This document shows positions 8,935-18,636 of a stretch of DNA of 64,000 nucleotides, in pieces. Position 1 is the first letter of the stretch. Each line of letters begins with the position of its first letter. The stretch comes from Streptomyces ruber (GTDB lineage: Bacteria > Actinomycetota > Actinomycetes > Streptomycetales > Streptomycetaceae). The notes beneath the pieces are model-generated. The model had not been told where the DNA came from. It saw only the letters and a list, made by a program, of their open reading frames with translations, and did no database searches. The stretch spans positions 868,001 through 932,000 of the forward strand of contig NZ_BMQK01000001.1 in the NCBI RefSeq assembly GCF_014648075.1. Reading direction: 5' to 3'. The position numbers and the translations under genes are program-made.

Positions 8935-8958
8935 GAACGTACGCCCCGTCGGACGGGA

Positions 8959-10059
<1,101 letters not shown>

Positions 10060-10145
10060 GGTCCAGGTCCCGGCCCCACGGGCAGCGCCAGGCGTTCGGT
10101 CACCGCGGTGGGCAGGGGGGAGCAGGCATCCCTGAGGAGGGTGGC

Positions 10146-11423
10146 GTGAAGCGCAAGCTGACAGCCGCGATCGGTATCGCGGGCATGATGTTCTCCATCG
10201 CGGCGTGCGGCGGCGAGGGGTCCGGCGGATCCGGGGGCGCGAACGCCGACGAACTGACGGTCTGGCTCACGGTCGACGCCCAGAACAACTGGCCCGAGCT
10301 GGTGGAGGCCGCCGACGCCGCGGTGAAGAAGAAGCACCCCGGTCTCACCATCAAGCACGAGTACTACGGCTGGACCGACAAGAACACCAAGCTCGACGCC
10401 GTCCTCGCCACCGACAAGACTCCCGACGTGGTCGAGATGGGCAACAGCGAGATGCTCGGCTACATGGTCAAGGGCGCCTTCGCCCCGCTCGACACCGCGA
10501 AGTTCGAGAACGCGGACGCCTGGCTCGACGGCCTCAAGGAGTCGGTGACGTACGAGGGCAAGACCTACGGCGTCCCGTACTACGCGGGCGGCCGCGTCGC
10601 CGCCTGGCGCACGGACATCGCGGAGGCGGCCGGGGTCAAGGAGACGCCGAAGACGTACGAGGAGCTCACCGCCGCCCTGGACAAGATCCAGGCGAAGCAG
10701 GGCGACAAGTTCTCCGCCTGGTACCAGCCCAGCCGCGACTGGTACGCGGCCATGTCCTTCGTCTTCGACGCCGGCGGCGCCATCGCCGAGGAGGAGGGCG
10801 GCCGGTGGAAGGCCGCGCTCTCCTCGCCCGAGTCCCTCAAGGGGCTCCAGGAGTACAAGAACGTCCTCGACACGTACATGAAGGGCGACAAGACCAAGGA
10901 CGAGGCCGACCGCCCCATCGTCTACGGCCAGGGCAACTCCGGCATGATCTTCGCCGCCGCCTGGGAGGGCGCGACCGCCGCCACCCCGGAGAACGACAAG
11001 ACCGGCAAGCTCGCGGACAACCTCGAGAGCTTCGTGATGCCCGGCCCGTCCGGCGAGAACATGCCCGTCTTCCTCGGCGGCTCCGACCTGGCCGTCCCGG
11101 TGAAGTCCGACGCGCAGGACGTCGCCGCCGAGTGGATCGCCGCCTTCACCGGCGCCGAGGGTCAGAAGGGCCTGATCGAGAAGGGCAACCTGCCCAACAA
11201 CAAGACCGACCTCGCCACCCTGAAGGACGACCCGGCGACGGCCGTCCCGGCCACCGCGGCCGAGTCCAGCTGGTTCGTGCCCATGGCGCCGGGCTGGGGC
11301 CAGGTCGAGAAGTCCCAGATCCTGCAGACCATGCTCCAGGACATCGGCACGGGCAAGAAGACGGTCGAGGCCGCCGCCAAGGAGGCGGACGCCGAGATCG
11401 ACAAGGTCATCAACAACAAGTGA
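10146..11423 (+). CDS. dasA: DasA, chitobiose-binding lipoprotein of the DasABC importer
   Basis: A 425-aa ABC-transporter solute-binding lipoprotein, family 1. The signal peptide is MKRKLTAAIGIAGMMFSIAA with the lipid-anchored Cys at position 21 in the lipobox SIAAC; a mature region (GGEGSGGSGG linker, then ADELTVWLT) follows. In S. coelicolor DasA binds (GlcNAc)2, the main chitinase product, on the outer face of the membrane. The GTG start at 10146 is preceded by GAGGAGG. It is the first gene of dasABC and is followed by a 223-bp intercistronic region with a hairpin, consistent with excess binding protein over permease. Confidence 0.95.
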   Translation: MKRKLTAAIGIAGMMFSIAACGGEGSGGSGGANADELTVWLTVDAQNNWPELVEAADAAVKKKHPGLTIKHEYYGWTDKNTKLDAVLATDKTPDVVEMGNSEMLGYMVKGAFAPLDTAKFENADAWLDGLKESVTYEGKTYGVPYYAGGRVAAWRTDIAEAAGVKETPKTYEELTAALDKIQAKQGDKFSAWYQPSRDWYAAMSFVFDAGGAIAEEEGGRWKAALSSPESLKGLQEYKNVLDTYMKGDKTKDEADRPIVYGQGNSGMIFAAAWEGATAATPENDKTGKLADNLESFVMPGPSGENMPVFLGGSDLAVPVKSDAQDVAAEWIAAFTGAEGQKGLIEKGNLPNNKTDLATLKDDPATAVPATAAESSWFVPMAPGWGQVEKSQILQTMLQDIGTGKKTVEAAAKEADAEIDKVINNK

Positions 11424-11646
11424 CCCGGAAGCGGGGCCCGTCCGGACTCCCGGAGTCCCCCCAGGGGGAGCCGCCGGAGCGGGCCCCGCGACCCGTACCG
11501 CCTCGAACCACCCGTACGACGCCGGAGCGCGCCGGCACGAAGCGCGGTCCGCGTCCCGTACGACCTCCCGTACGACCGGCGGGGTGCGCCACCGGCCGGC
11601 GGTAGCCGCTTCCCGTACGACCTGAGGGACCGCTGAGGAGCACGCG
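11424..11646 (+). repeat. dasA-dasB intercistronic region with hairpin and four CCCGTACGAC repeats
   Basis: A hairpin GGACTC-CCG-GAGTCC (11444-11458) follows the dasA stop. Beyond it the decamer CCCGTACGAC occurs at 11511-11520, 11555-11564, 11567-11576 and 11612-11621. The hairpin could stop or stabilise the dasA message. The role of the repeats is unknown. Confidence 0.6.
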
Positions 11647-12645
11647 ATGAGTGCCGCAGACACCACCACCCCCGCCAAGGTGCCGCCCGCGCGGCAGGCG
11701 CCGCCACCGCCACCGGCCGCGAAGGAACGGGCCCGGAACGGACAGCGCCCGGGCGGCGCCGGCGCCGCCGTGCCCTGGGCCCTGCTCGCGCCCTGCCTGC
11801 TCGTCCTCGTGCTGGTCCTCGGCTATCCGCTCGCCCGGCTGGTCACGCTCTCGTTCCAGGAGTTCGGCCAGTCCCAGCTGTGGGGCTTCCTGCCGGCCGA
11901 GTTCGTCGGCCTCGGCAACTTCACCGAGGTCCTGGGCGACGGCGAGTTCTGGACGGTCGTCCTGCGCACCGTCGTCTTCGCCGCCGGGTGCGTGGTCTTC
12001 ACCATGGTGGCGGGCATGCTCATCGCGCTGCTGCTCCAGCAGGTCTCCGGCTGGGTGAAGATCCTCGTCAACATCGCGCTGGTGGCGAGCTGGGGCATGC
12101 CGATCATCGTGGCCACCACCGTCTTCAAGTGGCTGTTCGACGCGGACTACGGCATTCTCAACGCCCTGCTCAGCAAGTTGCCCGGGGTCGAGATGATCGG
12201 TCACAACTGGTTCGCCAGCGGTCCCGAGGGCCTCGCCGTGATCATGCTGCTCGTGGTGTGGGGCGCGGTGCCCTTCGTGGTCATCACGCTCAGCGCGGGC
12301 CTCACCCAGGTGCCCAAGGAGATGGTGGAGGCGGCCCGGCTGGACGGCGCGGGCGCGTGGGGCGTGTTCCGCTACGTCACCCTGCCCATCCTCAAGCCGG
12401 TCATCGTGATGCTGACGACCCTCTCCGTCATCTGGGACATGGGGGTCTTCCCCCAGGTGTTCGTCATGCGCAACGGTCATCCCGAGGCCGAGTTCCAGCT
12501 GCTCACGACCTACTCGTACGACAAGGCGTTCGTCGTCAACGACTACGCCCAGGGCTCGGCGATAGCCCTGCTCACCGTGGTGCTGCTGCTCGGCGTGGTC
12601 GCCGTCTACATGCGCCAGATGCTGAAGATCGGAGACGTTGAGTGA
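11647..12645 (+). CDS. dasB: DasB, chitobiose ABC permease subunit
   Basis: A 332-aa MalF-type permease with six predicted transmembrane helices after a Pro/Ala-rich cytoplasmic N-terminus (residues 1-45). The coupling loop EAARLDGAGAWGVFRYVTLP near residues 225-245 carries the EAA motif that contacts the ATPase. No ATPase gene is nearby; in Streptomyces the shared ATPase MsiK energises Das and other sugar importers. The ATG at 11647 has a GAGGAG site. It overlaps dasC by 4 bp. Confidence 0.95.
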   Translation: MSAADTTTPAKVPPARQAPPPPPAAKERARNGQRPGGAGAAVPWALLAPCLLVLVLVLGYPLARLVTLSFQEFGQSQLWGFLPAEFVGLGNFTEVLGDGEFWTVVLRTVVFAAGCVVFTMVAGMLIALLLQQVSGWVKILVNIALVASWGMPIIVATTVFKWLFDADYGILNALLSKLPGVEMIGHNWFASGPEGLAVIMLLVVWGAVPFVVITLSAGLTQVPKEMVEAARLDGAGAWGVFRYVTLPILKPVIVMLTTLSVIWDMGVFPQVFVMRNGHPEAEFQLLTTYSYDKAFVVNDYAQGSAIALLTVVLLLGVVAVYMRQMLKIGDVE

Positions 12646-13523
12646 GCAGCGTGAGCGGCATGAGCAGCACGGGCACCGCCCCGGCCCCCGCCCGCCGGAA
12701 GCCGCACGGGAGGCCGAGAGCAGGCTGGAACCTCCTCGGCCTCCTCGTCTTCCTCACCGCGGGCTTCCCCGTCTACTGGATGCTGAACACGGCGTTCAAG
12801 CCCGCCGCGGACGCCATCGACCCCGACCCGAGCCTGTTCCCGACCGGGCTGACGTTCTCCAACTTCGGCCGCGCGCTGGACATCTCGGATTTCTGGGGCC
12901 CGGTGGGCCGCAGCCTGACCGTGTCCCTCGCGGTCGTCGTGGTCGGCATGGTGGTCGGCGTGCTGGCCGCCCTCGCCATCTCCCGCTTCGCCTTCCGCGG
13001 CCGCAAGGTGGTCATCGTGGGCATCCTGGCGGTGCAGATGGTCCCGCTCGTCGCCATGATCATCCCGGTCTTCCTGCTCCTCAACGACCTGGGCCAGTAC
13101 GACCGGCTGACCGGCCTGATCATCACGTACCTGACCTTCATCCTCCCCTTCACCGTGTGGACGCTGCGCGGCTTCATCGTCAACATCCCGAAGGAGCTGG
13201 AGGAGGCGGCCATGGTGGACGGCTGCTCGCGCGCGGGCGCCTTCGTCCGCGTCGTCTTCCCGCTGCTCGCCCCGGGCATGGTGGCCACCTCGGTCTACGC
13301 CTTCATCCAGGCCTGGAACGAGTACCTGTACGCGCTGATGCTGATGAGCCAGCAGAACCAGACCGCCACCGTCTGGCTCGGCAACTTCACCACCAAGCAC
13401 GGCACCGAGTACGCCCCGATGATGGCCGGCTCCACGATGATGGCCGTGCCGATCGTGATCCTGTTCCTCTTCGTCCAGCGCAAGATGGCCGCGGGTCTCA
13501 CCGCGGGCGCCGTGAAGGGATGA
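12642..13523 (+). CDS. dasC: DasC, chitobiose ABC permease subunit
   Basis: A 293-aa MalG-type permease, the second membrane half of the DasABC importer. Six hydrophobic helices are visible, and the EAA coupling loop EEAAMVDGCSRAGAFVRVVF lies near residues 187-206. The GTG at 12642 overlaps the dasB stop as GTGA. In-frame starts a few codons later (MSSTGTAP) are possible. It is followed after 7 bp by dasD, so importer and intracellular hydrolase are made together. Confidence 0.94.
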   Translation: MSSVSGMSSTGTAPAPARRKPHGRPRAGWNLLGLLVFLTAGFPVYWMLNTAFKPAADAIDPDPSLFPTGLTFSNFGRALDISDFWGPVGRSLTVSLAVVVVGMVVGVLAALAISRFAFRGRKVVIVGILAVQMVPLVAMIIPVFLLLNDLGQYDRLTGLIITYLTFILPFTVWTLRGFIVNIPKELEEAAMVDGCSRAGAFVRVVFPLLAPGMVATSVYAFIQAWNEYLYALMLMSQQNQTATVWLGNFTTKHGTEYAPMMAGSTMMAVPIVILFLFVQRKMAAGLTAGAVKG

Positions 13524-13530
13524 CGCGCCC

Positions 13531-15021
13531 ATGACGACGATCGCCGGTACCACGGACACCGTGACGCGCGACGCCCTCGCCGTGCTCCAGCCCGGCTTCC
13601 CGGGCACCACCGCCCCGGACTGGCTGCTGCGCCGGCTGGACGAGGGCCTAGCCTCGGTCGGCCTGTTCGGCCGCAACGTCGCCTCGCCCGGGCAGCTCGC
13701 CGCCCTGACCGCCCGGCTGCGCGCCGAACGCGACGACGTCCTGGTCGCCGTCGACGAGGAGGGCGGGGACGTGACCCGCCTGGAGGTGCGCACCGGCTCC
13801 TCCTTCCCGGGCAACCACGCCCTCGGCGCGGTGGACGACGTGGACCTCACCCGCGAGGTGGCCCACGAGCTGGGCCGCCGCCTCGCGGAGTGCGGGGTCA
13901 ACTTCAACTGGGCGCCCTCCGCGGACGTCAACTCCGACCCCGGCAACCCCGTGATCGGCGTCCGCTCCTTCGGCGCCGACCCCGGCCTCGTGGCCCGGCA
14001 CACGGCCGCGTACGTCTCCGGGCTCCAGGCGGCGGGCGTCGCGGCCTGCGCCAAGCACTTCCCCGGGCACGGCGACACGGCGGTCGACTCCCACCTGGCG
14101 CTGCCCCGCATCGACGCGCCGCGCCCGCTGCTCGACGCCCGCGAACTGGCGCCCTTCCACGCCGGGATCGCCGCCGGCGCCAAGGCGGTGATGAGCGCCC
14201 ACATCCTGGTACCGGCCCTCGACCCGCACCACCCGGCCACGCTCTCCCCGGCGGTCCTCACCGGGCTCCTCCGCGAGGAGCTCGGGTACGACGGCCTGAT
14301 CGTCACCGACGGCATGGAGATGCAGGCGATCGCGGGCACGTACGGCATCGAGCGGGGGAGTGTGCTCGCGATCGCCGCGGGCGCGGACGCCATCTGCGTG
14401 GGCGGCGGCCTGGCCGACGACGAGACGGTACGGCGCCTGCGGGACGCCCTGGTCGCGGCCGTGCGCTCGGGCGAGCTGTCCGAGGAGCGCCTGGCGGACG
14501 CGGCGGCCCGGGTACGCAACCTCGCCGCGTGGACGGCGTCGGCACAGCGCTCCGCCGGCCGCGGCGGGGGGACCTCCGACATCGGCCTCGTCGCCGCCCG
14601 CCGGGCCCTCGCCGTGACCCGTGCGCCGGGCTACGAACCGCCGTCCGCAGCGCCCTTCGTCGCCGCCTTCACCCCGGTCGCGAACATCGCCGTCGGCGAC
14701 GAGACCCCGTGGGGCGTCGCCGCGGAGCTGGCCGGGCTGCTGCCCGGCACGGAGACGGCGAGCTTCACGGGCGAGGGGGCGGGCGCCGCCGCCCTGGCCG
14801 CCGCGGACGGGCGCCGCGTCGTGGCCGTGGTCCGCGACGAGCACCGGCACCCCTGGATGGGCGCGGCCCTCGACACCCTCCTCGCGGCCCGCCCCGACAC
14901 GATCGTGGTCGAGATGGGCGTTCCCCAGGCCCCGGCCCGGGGCGCCCTCCACCTCGCGACGCACGGCGCCGCGCGCGTGTGCGGCCGTGCCGCGGCGGAG
15001 GCCGTCGCGGGCGCCGTCTGA
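13531..15021 (+). CDS. dasD: DasD, GH3 beta-N-acetylglucosaminidase
   Basis: A 496-aa glycoside hydrolase family 3 enzyme. The NagZ-type signature KHFPGHGDTAVDSH near residues 174-188 includes the acid/base His-Asp pair, and VTDGMEMQAI near 258-267 carries the nucleophile Asp. There is no signal peptide, so it should cleave imported chitobiose to GlcNAc inside the cell. ATG start at 13531, 7 bp after dasC. The operon ends at a strong terminator 20 bp downstream, shared with convergent nagB. Confidence 0.93.
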   Translation: MTTIAGTTDTVTRDALAVLQPGFPGTTAPDWLLRRLDEGLASVGLFGRNVASPGQLAALTARLRAERDDVLVAVDEEGGDVTRLEVRTGSSFPGNHALGAVDDVDLTREVAHELGRRLAECGVNFNWAPSADVNSDPGNPVIGVRSFGADPGLVARHTAAYVSGLQAAGVAACAKHFPGHGDTAVDSHLALPRIDAPRPLLDARELAPFHAGIAAGAKAVMSAHILVPALDPHHPATLSPAVLTGLLREELGYDGLIVTDGMEMQAIAGTYGIERGSVLAIAAGADAICVGGGLADDETVRRLRDALVAAVRSGELSEERLADAAARVRNLAAWTASAQRSAGRGGGTSDIGLVAARRALAVTRAPGYEPPSAAPFVAAFTPVANIAVGDETPWGVAAELAGLLPGTETASFTGEGAGAAALAAADGRRVVAVVRDEHRHPWMGAALDTLLAARPDTIVVEMGVPQAPARGALHLATHGAARVCGRAAAEAVAGAV

Positions 15022-15040
15022 ACAGCAGGAACACTGGGAA

Positions 15041-15081
15041 CGACAGGTGCCGGTGGCCCCTCGGGCCACCGGCACCTGTCG
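15041..15081. terminator. Bidirectional terminator between dasD and nagB
   Basis: A perfect 19-bp stem (15041-15059 with 15063-15081) closes on a 3-base CTC loop. It lies between convergent dasD and nagB, 20-22 bp from each stop codon. Confidence 0.88.
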
Positions 15082-15102
15082 TCATCCGTCACCCGTACGG
15101 TC

Positions 15103-15888
15103 TCAGATCCCCTGCCACCCCGGCTTGTTCGCGTACGTGTGCCGGAAGTAGTCCGCCAGCTTCAGCTCGGACGCGGCGGCCTCGTCCACGACGACCGTGG
15201 CGTGCGGGTGCAGCTGCAGCGCCGAGGCCGGGCACACCGCGGCGACGGGCCCCTCCACGGTCGCCGCGACCGCCTCGGCCTTGCTCTCGCCCGTCGCGAG
15301 CAGCACCAGGTGCCGCGCCTCCAGGATGGTGCCGATCCCCTGGGTGATCACGTGGTGCGGCACCTGCTCGATGTCCCCGTCGAAGAAGCGCGCGTTGTCG
15401 ACGCGGGTCTGCTCGGTGAGCGTCTTGATCCGGGTGCGCGAGGCGAGCGAGGAGCACGGCTCGTTGAATCCGATGTGCCCGTCGGTGCCGATCCCGAGCA
15501 GCTGGAGGTCCACGCCCCCGGCGGCGGCCAGGGCCTTGTCGTACGCCTCGCACGCGGCCGTCACGTCCTCGGCGGCGCCGTCCGGCCCCAGGAACGCGTC
15601 CATGCCGATGCCGAGCGGTTCCAGCACCTCCCGGCGGAGCACGGAGCGGTACGACTCCGGATGGTCGGGCGGCAGCCCCACGTACTCGTCGAGCTGGGCG
15701 ATCCGCGCGCGCGAGACGTCCACCGCGCCTGCTCTCACCCGGGCCGCCAGCGCCTCGTAGACGGGCAGCGGGGTCGAGCCGGTGGCCGCGCCGAGCAGGG
15801 CGTCCGGGGTGCGCCGGAGCAGCTGAGCCATGGCCTCGGCGACGAGCTCGCCGCCCGCCCTGGCGTCCGGGACGATGACAACTTCCAC
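15103..15888 (-). CDS. nagB: Glucosamine-6-phosphate deaminase NagB
   Basis: A 261-aa NagB. The phosphate-binding GAATGSTPLPVYE lies near residues 33-45, the catalytic SRARIAQLDEYVGLP near 60-74, and GIGTDGHIGFNEP near 131-143 holds the lid and active-site residues. It converts glucosamine-6-P to fructose-6-P plus ammonia, which uses up the DasR effector pool. GTG start at 15888. A near-perfect dre site sits 39 bp upstream. Confidence 0.95.
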   Translation of the reverse strand: MEVVIVPDARAGGELVAEAMAQLLRRTPDALLGAATGSTPLPVYEALAARVRAGAVDVSRARIAQLDEYVGLPPDHPESYRSVLRREVLEPLGIGMDAFLGPDGAAEDVTAACEAYDKALAAAGGVDLQLLGIGTDGHIGFNEPCSSLASRTRIKTLTEQTRVDNARFFDGDIEQVPHHVITQGIGTILEARHLVLLATGESKAEAVAATVEGPVAAVCPASALQLHPHATVVVDEAAASELKLADYFRHTYANKPGWQGI

Positions 15889-15924
15889 GCTGGGCCTGCC
15901 GATCTGTGAGGGATACGGGTTCCA

Positions 15925-15940
15925 TGTGGTTTAGACCAAT
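15925..15940 (-). promoter_or_regulatory. DasR operator (dre) upstream of nagB
   Basis: TGTGGTTTAGACCAAT holds TGGTTTAGACCA, one base off the perfect dre palindrome. It lies just upstream of the nagB start, where binding would block transcription. Confidence 0.85.
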
Positions 15941-16407
15941 CTAACAGAAGCCTTTCTCCGGGTGCCCTCGAATACGCCCCCGGAAGGGCTACGCTGCGGT
16001 CGGGTCACCGGGCGGGTGTCGGACAACGGAACAACAACAAACATCTGCCGACGCGTGGACGTCCCAGCTGGTCCAGTCCAGAATGCGTAGGTGAAGCATG
16101 CGAACGACACGGCATGCGCACCACCGACCTCCGTCCTCCCCGCACAGGAGGGCGGACCGGGGAGACGGGGCTCTCTGCCCTGACCGCCTCATCTCCTCGT
16201 CTTCGGCCGGCCGGGACCGCACACCCCACGGCCGATGGTGCTCCGGGCTGCGGTGCCGGGAGGGTTGAGGGTCCCTCCCAGGCGCCGCGGCCCGCGGGTG
16301 TTCCCGGGGTACGCGCCGGCCGCACCGGCACCCTCCCGCAACCGCCCGGTGACCCGCGTTTTCCAGTCATGTCCGAACCGCCGGGTACGCTCGCACACGT
16401 GCCGTCC
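15941..16407. other. Long intergenic region between nagB and the sensor kinase gene, with a dre-like site
   Basis: A gene-free stretch of about 470 bp. It holds TGGTCCAGTCCA (16069-16080), close to the dre variant TGGTCTAGTCCA found upstream of dasR. The rest is GC-rich with no convincing coding frame or RNA gene. The kinase frame is open back to 16114, but that part does not look like family sequence. Confidence 0.5.
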
Positions 16408-17874
16408 ATGAACGAACTCGTCCGCCAGCACACCGGCCTCAGCGACTCCGACCTGGAGTGGCTGCACCTGCTGGTGTCGGAGTGGCAGCTGCTCTCCGAC
16501 CTGTCCTTCGCCGATCTGGTCCTCTGGGTCCCCACCCGGGACGGCACCCGCTACGTCTCGGTGGCGCAGATGCGCCCCAACACGGGCCCGACCTCCTACC
16601 AGGACGACATGGTCGGCCACCTCGTCCCGCGCGGCCGCCGCCCCCTGCTGGACGCCGCCCTGGACGAGGGCCGCATCGTGCGCGAGGGCGACCCGGAGTG
16701 GCGCGAGGAGGTCCCGGTCCGGGTCGAGTCCATCCCCGTACGGCGGGAGGGGCGCGTCCTCGGTGTCATCGCGCGCAACACCAACCTGCTGACCGTCCGC
16801 ACGCCGAGCCGGCTGGAGCTGACGTACCTGCAGAGCGCCTCCGACCTCGCCCAGATGATCGCCGCCGGGGCGTTCCCGTTCCCGGACCAGCAGAAGGACA
16901 TGGACGCGGCGCCGCGCGTCGGCGACGGACTGATCCGCCTCGACGCCGACGGCATCGTCCAGTACGCCTCGCCGAACGCGCTGTCCTCGTACCACCGCCT
17001 GGGCCTCGCCGCCGACCTGGTGGGCCACCACCTCGGCCGTACCACCGCCGAACTCGCCCCGTCCCGCGGCCCGGTGGACGAGGCCCTGGCCAAGGTGGCG
17101 AGCGGCTGGGCGCCCCGCGAGTTCGAGATCGAGGCCCGGGACGGCGTGATCCAGTTCCGGGCGATCCCGCTCAAGCCCAAGGGCCCGCGCATCGGCTCGC
17201 TCGTGCTGTGCCGTGACGTCACCGAACTGCGTCGCCGCGAACGCGAGTTGATCACCAAGGACGCGACGATCCGGGAGATCCACCACCGGGTCAAGAACAA
17301 CCTCCAGACGGTCGCGGCCCTGCTCCGCCTCCAGGCCCGGCGCATCGAGTCGGAGCGCGGCCGCGCGGCCCTCGAAGAGGCCGTACGGCGGGTCGGGTCG
17401 ATCGCGATCGTGCATGAGACGCTGTCCCAGAACCTGGACGAGCGCGTGGAGTTCGACGAGATCGCCGACCGGGTGCTCGCCATGGTCGCCGAGATCTCAC
17501 CGGGCACGGTCGCGGGCCGGCGCTCCGGCCGCTTCGGCATCCTGGACGCCGAGGTGGCCACCCCGCTCTCCATGGTCCTCACGGAGGTGCTGCAGAACGC
17601 CCTGGAGCACGGCTTCCGTCAGGGCGAGACGGGTTCCGTCGAGGTCTCGGCCGTGCGCGGCGGTACGACGAAGGAGGCCCGACTGCTCGTCACCGTGCAG
17701 GACGACGGGGTCGGCCTCCCCGAGGGCTTCGACCCGCAGCGCTCGGGCAACCTCGGTCTGCAGATCGTACGGACGCTGGTGGAGGGGGAGCTGGGCGGCA
17801 CGTTCGACATGGTCCCGGCGCCCGAGCGGGGGACGAGAGTGATCCTCGACATCCCGGTCCGCGCCCAGAAGTGA
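16408..17874 (+). CDS. PdtaS-like sensor histidine kinase (HisKA_2), orphan
   Basis: A soluble 488-aa kinase. It has an N-terminal GAF-type domain (residues ~1-160), a PAS domain (~175-280), a HisKA_2 dimerisation region with HHRVKNNLQTVAALLRLQ near 291-308 (phospho-acceptor His), and a C-terminal HATPase domain with the N box EVLQNALEHG and the G box DDGVGLPEGF. It has no transmembrane segments. Such kinases pair with ANTAR-type RNA-binding response regulators (PdtaR) encoded elsewhere; none is adjacent here. I prefer ATG 16408 (MNELVRQHTGL); an in-frame ATG at 16369 is possible. Neither has a clear ribosome site. A TACGCT 18 bp upstream of 16408 hints at a near-leaderless message. Confidence 0.85.
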   Translation: MNELVRQHTGLSDSDLEWLHLLVSEWQLLSDLSFADLVLWVPTRDGTRYVSVAQMRPNTGPTSYQDDMVGHLVPRGRRPLLDAALDEGRIVREGDPEWREEVPVRVESIPVRREGRVLGVIARNTNLLTVRTPSRLELTYLQSASDLAQMIAAGAFPFPDQQKDMDAAPRVGDGLIRLDADGIVQYASPNALSSYHRLGLAADLVGHHLGRTTAELAPSRGPVDEALAKVASGWAPREFEIEARDGVIQFRAIPLKPKGPRIGSLVLCRDVTELRRRERELITKDATIREIHHRVKNNLQTVAALLRLQARRIESERGRAALEEAVRRVGSIAIVHETLSQNLDERVEFDEIADRVLAMVAEISPGTVAGRRSGRFGILDAEVATPLSMVLTEVLQNALEHGFRQGETGSVEVSAVRGGTTKEARLLVTVQDDGVGLPEGFDPQRSGNLGLQIVRTLVEGELGGTFDMVPAPERGTRVILDIPVRAQK

Positions 17875-17911
17875 GGCCACGCCCCCTCGGGGCCCGACAC
17901 GCACAGCACAA

Positions 17912-17937
17912 AGCCCCGGACCTCGCGGTCCGGGGCT
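17912..17937. terminator. Bidirectional terminator between sensor kinase and wblE
   Basis: AGCCCCGGACC (17912-17922) pairs perfectly with GGTCCGGGGCT (17927-17937) over a TCGC loop, an 11-bp GC-rich stem between convergent genes. Confidence 0.85.
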
Positions 17938-18059
17938 GAGCTGCTCGTTGCCAGCTTGTGTTGCTGCGCATCGGGGGCACTGCGCGCTGCGGCTCGGGGG
18001 CGGGAGATGCGTACGCGCTGTACGCGCCGCCAAGCGCAGGCTGTCGCTGGGTGGGATTG

Positions 18060-18317
18060 TCAGGCGGAGGCCTGACGGGCCCGGTTGCGGGCGGCGCGGC
18101 GCTTCATGGCACGGCGCTCGTCCTCGCTGAGACCACCCCAGACGCCGGAGTCCTGACCGGACTCGAGCGCCCACTGCAGACACTGCTCGATCACCGGGCA
18201 GCGGCGGCAGACAGCCTTGGCTTCCTCGATCTGCAGCAGCGCAGGACCGGTGTTGCCGATGGGGAAGAAGAGCTCGGGGTCTTCCTCGCGGCAAACGGCG
18301 TTGTGACGCCAGTCCAT
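18060..18317 (-). CDS. wblE: WblE, WhiB-like iron-sulfur regulator
   Basis: An 85-aa WhiB-family protein. The four cluster-binding Cys are at 9, 37, 40 and 46 (CRRCPVIEQC), followed by the turn GVWGGLSEDER and a basic DNA-binding tail (KRRAARNRARQ). The family senses redox or NO through a [4Fe-4S] cluster and acts with the housekeeping sigma factor. WblE is the most conserved Wbl in Streptomyces. ATG 18317 has a GGAGAGG site. It has an unusually long 319-bp upstream region, which suggests several promoters or a leader. Confidence 0.93.
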   Translation of the reverse strand: MDWRHNAVCREEDPELFFPIGNTGPALLQIEEAKAVCRRCPVIEQCLQWALESGQDSGVWGGLSEDERRAMKRRAARNRARQASA

Positions 18318-18636
18318 GGCTGCTACCTCTCCGTGGTTATTACGTGCAAGTTGCTTGTGAATGTGAACGCTTTCACGAAACCCTCAACAAGTGAAGGGCC
18401 GACCACCAGATGGACTGGCGTGGTCCTTGGGATTGAGGAGGGGTTCCGGCACTTCGTGGGGCCGATGAAGCGGGCCGTCCCGAGCGCCACGTAGAGACTC
18501 GCAAACCTCAGCGGCGGATACAACCCCTTCTGGAAAGTTTTTTTTGATTCCTTGGTGTCGACTAGGTCACAGCCGTACTTCCAAGGGGTGGATCCTGGCC
18601 TAAACGTTCGAGTGGAAGGACTTTTGCCTTTTCCGC
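18318..18636 (-). promoter_or_regulatory. Long wblE upstream region
   Basis: This 319-bp gap is AT-richer than its surroundings and holds a run of eight T (18538-18545 on the plus strand). A minus-strand frame of 105 codons spans it, but its codon use is unlike neighbouring genes. It most likely carries wblE promoters and an untranslated leader. I found a GGAAT element (minus strand), but the spacing to the next GTT (22 bp) does not fit a SigR promoter. Confidence 0.45.

Noticed and set aside
16114..16407. N-terminal extension of the sensor kinase
   Set aside because: The extra residues are Arg/Pro/Gly-rich and unlike the family; the GAF-type domain begins after 16408.
18496..18560. SigR-type promoter upstream of wblE
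   Set aside because: GGAAT and GTT are present but 22 bp apart, outside the 16-20 bp expected.
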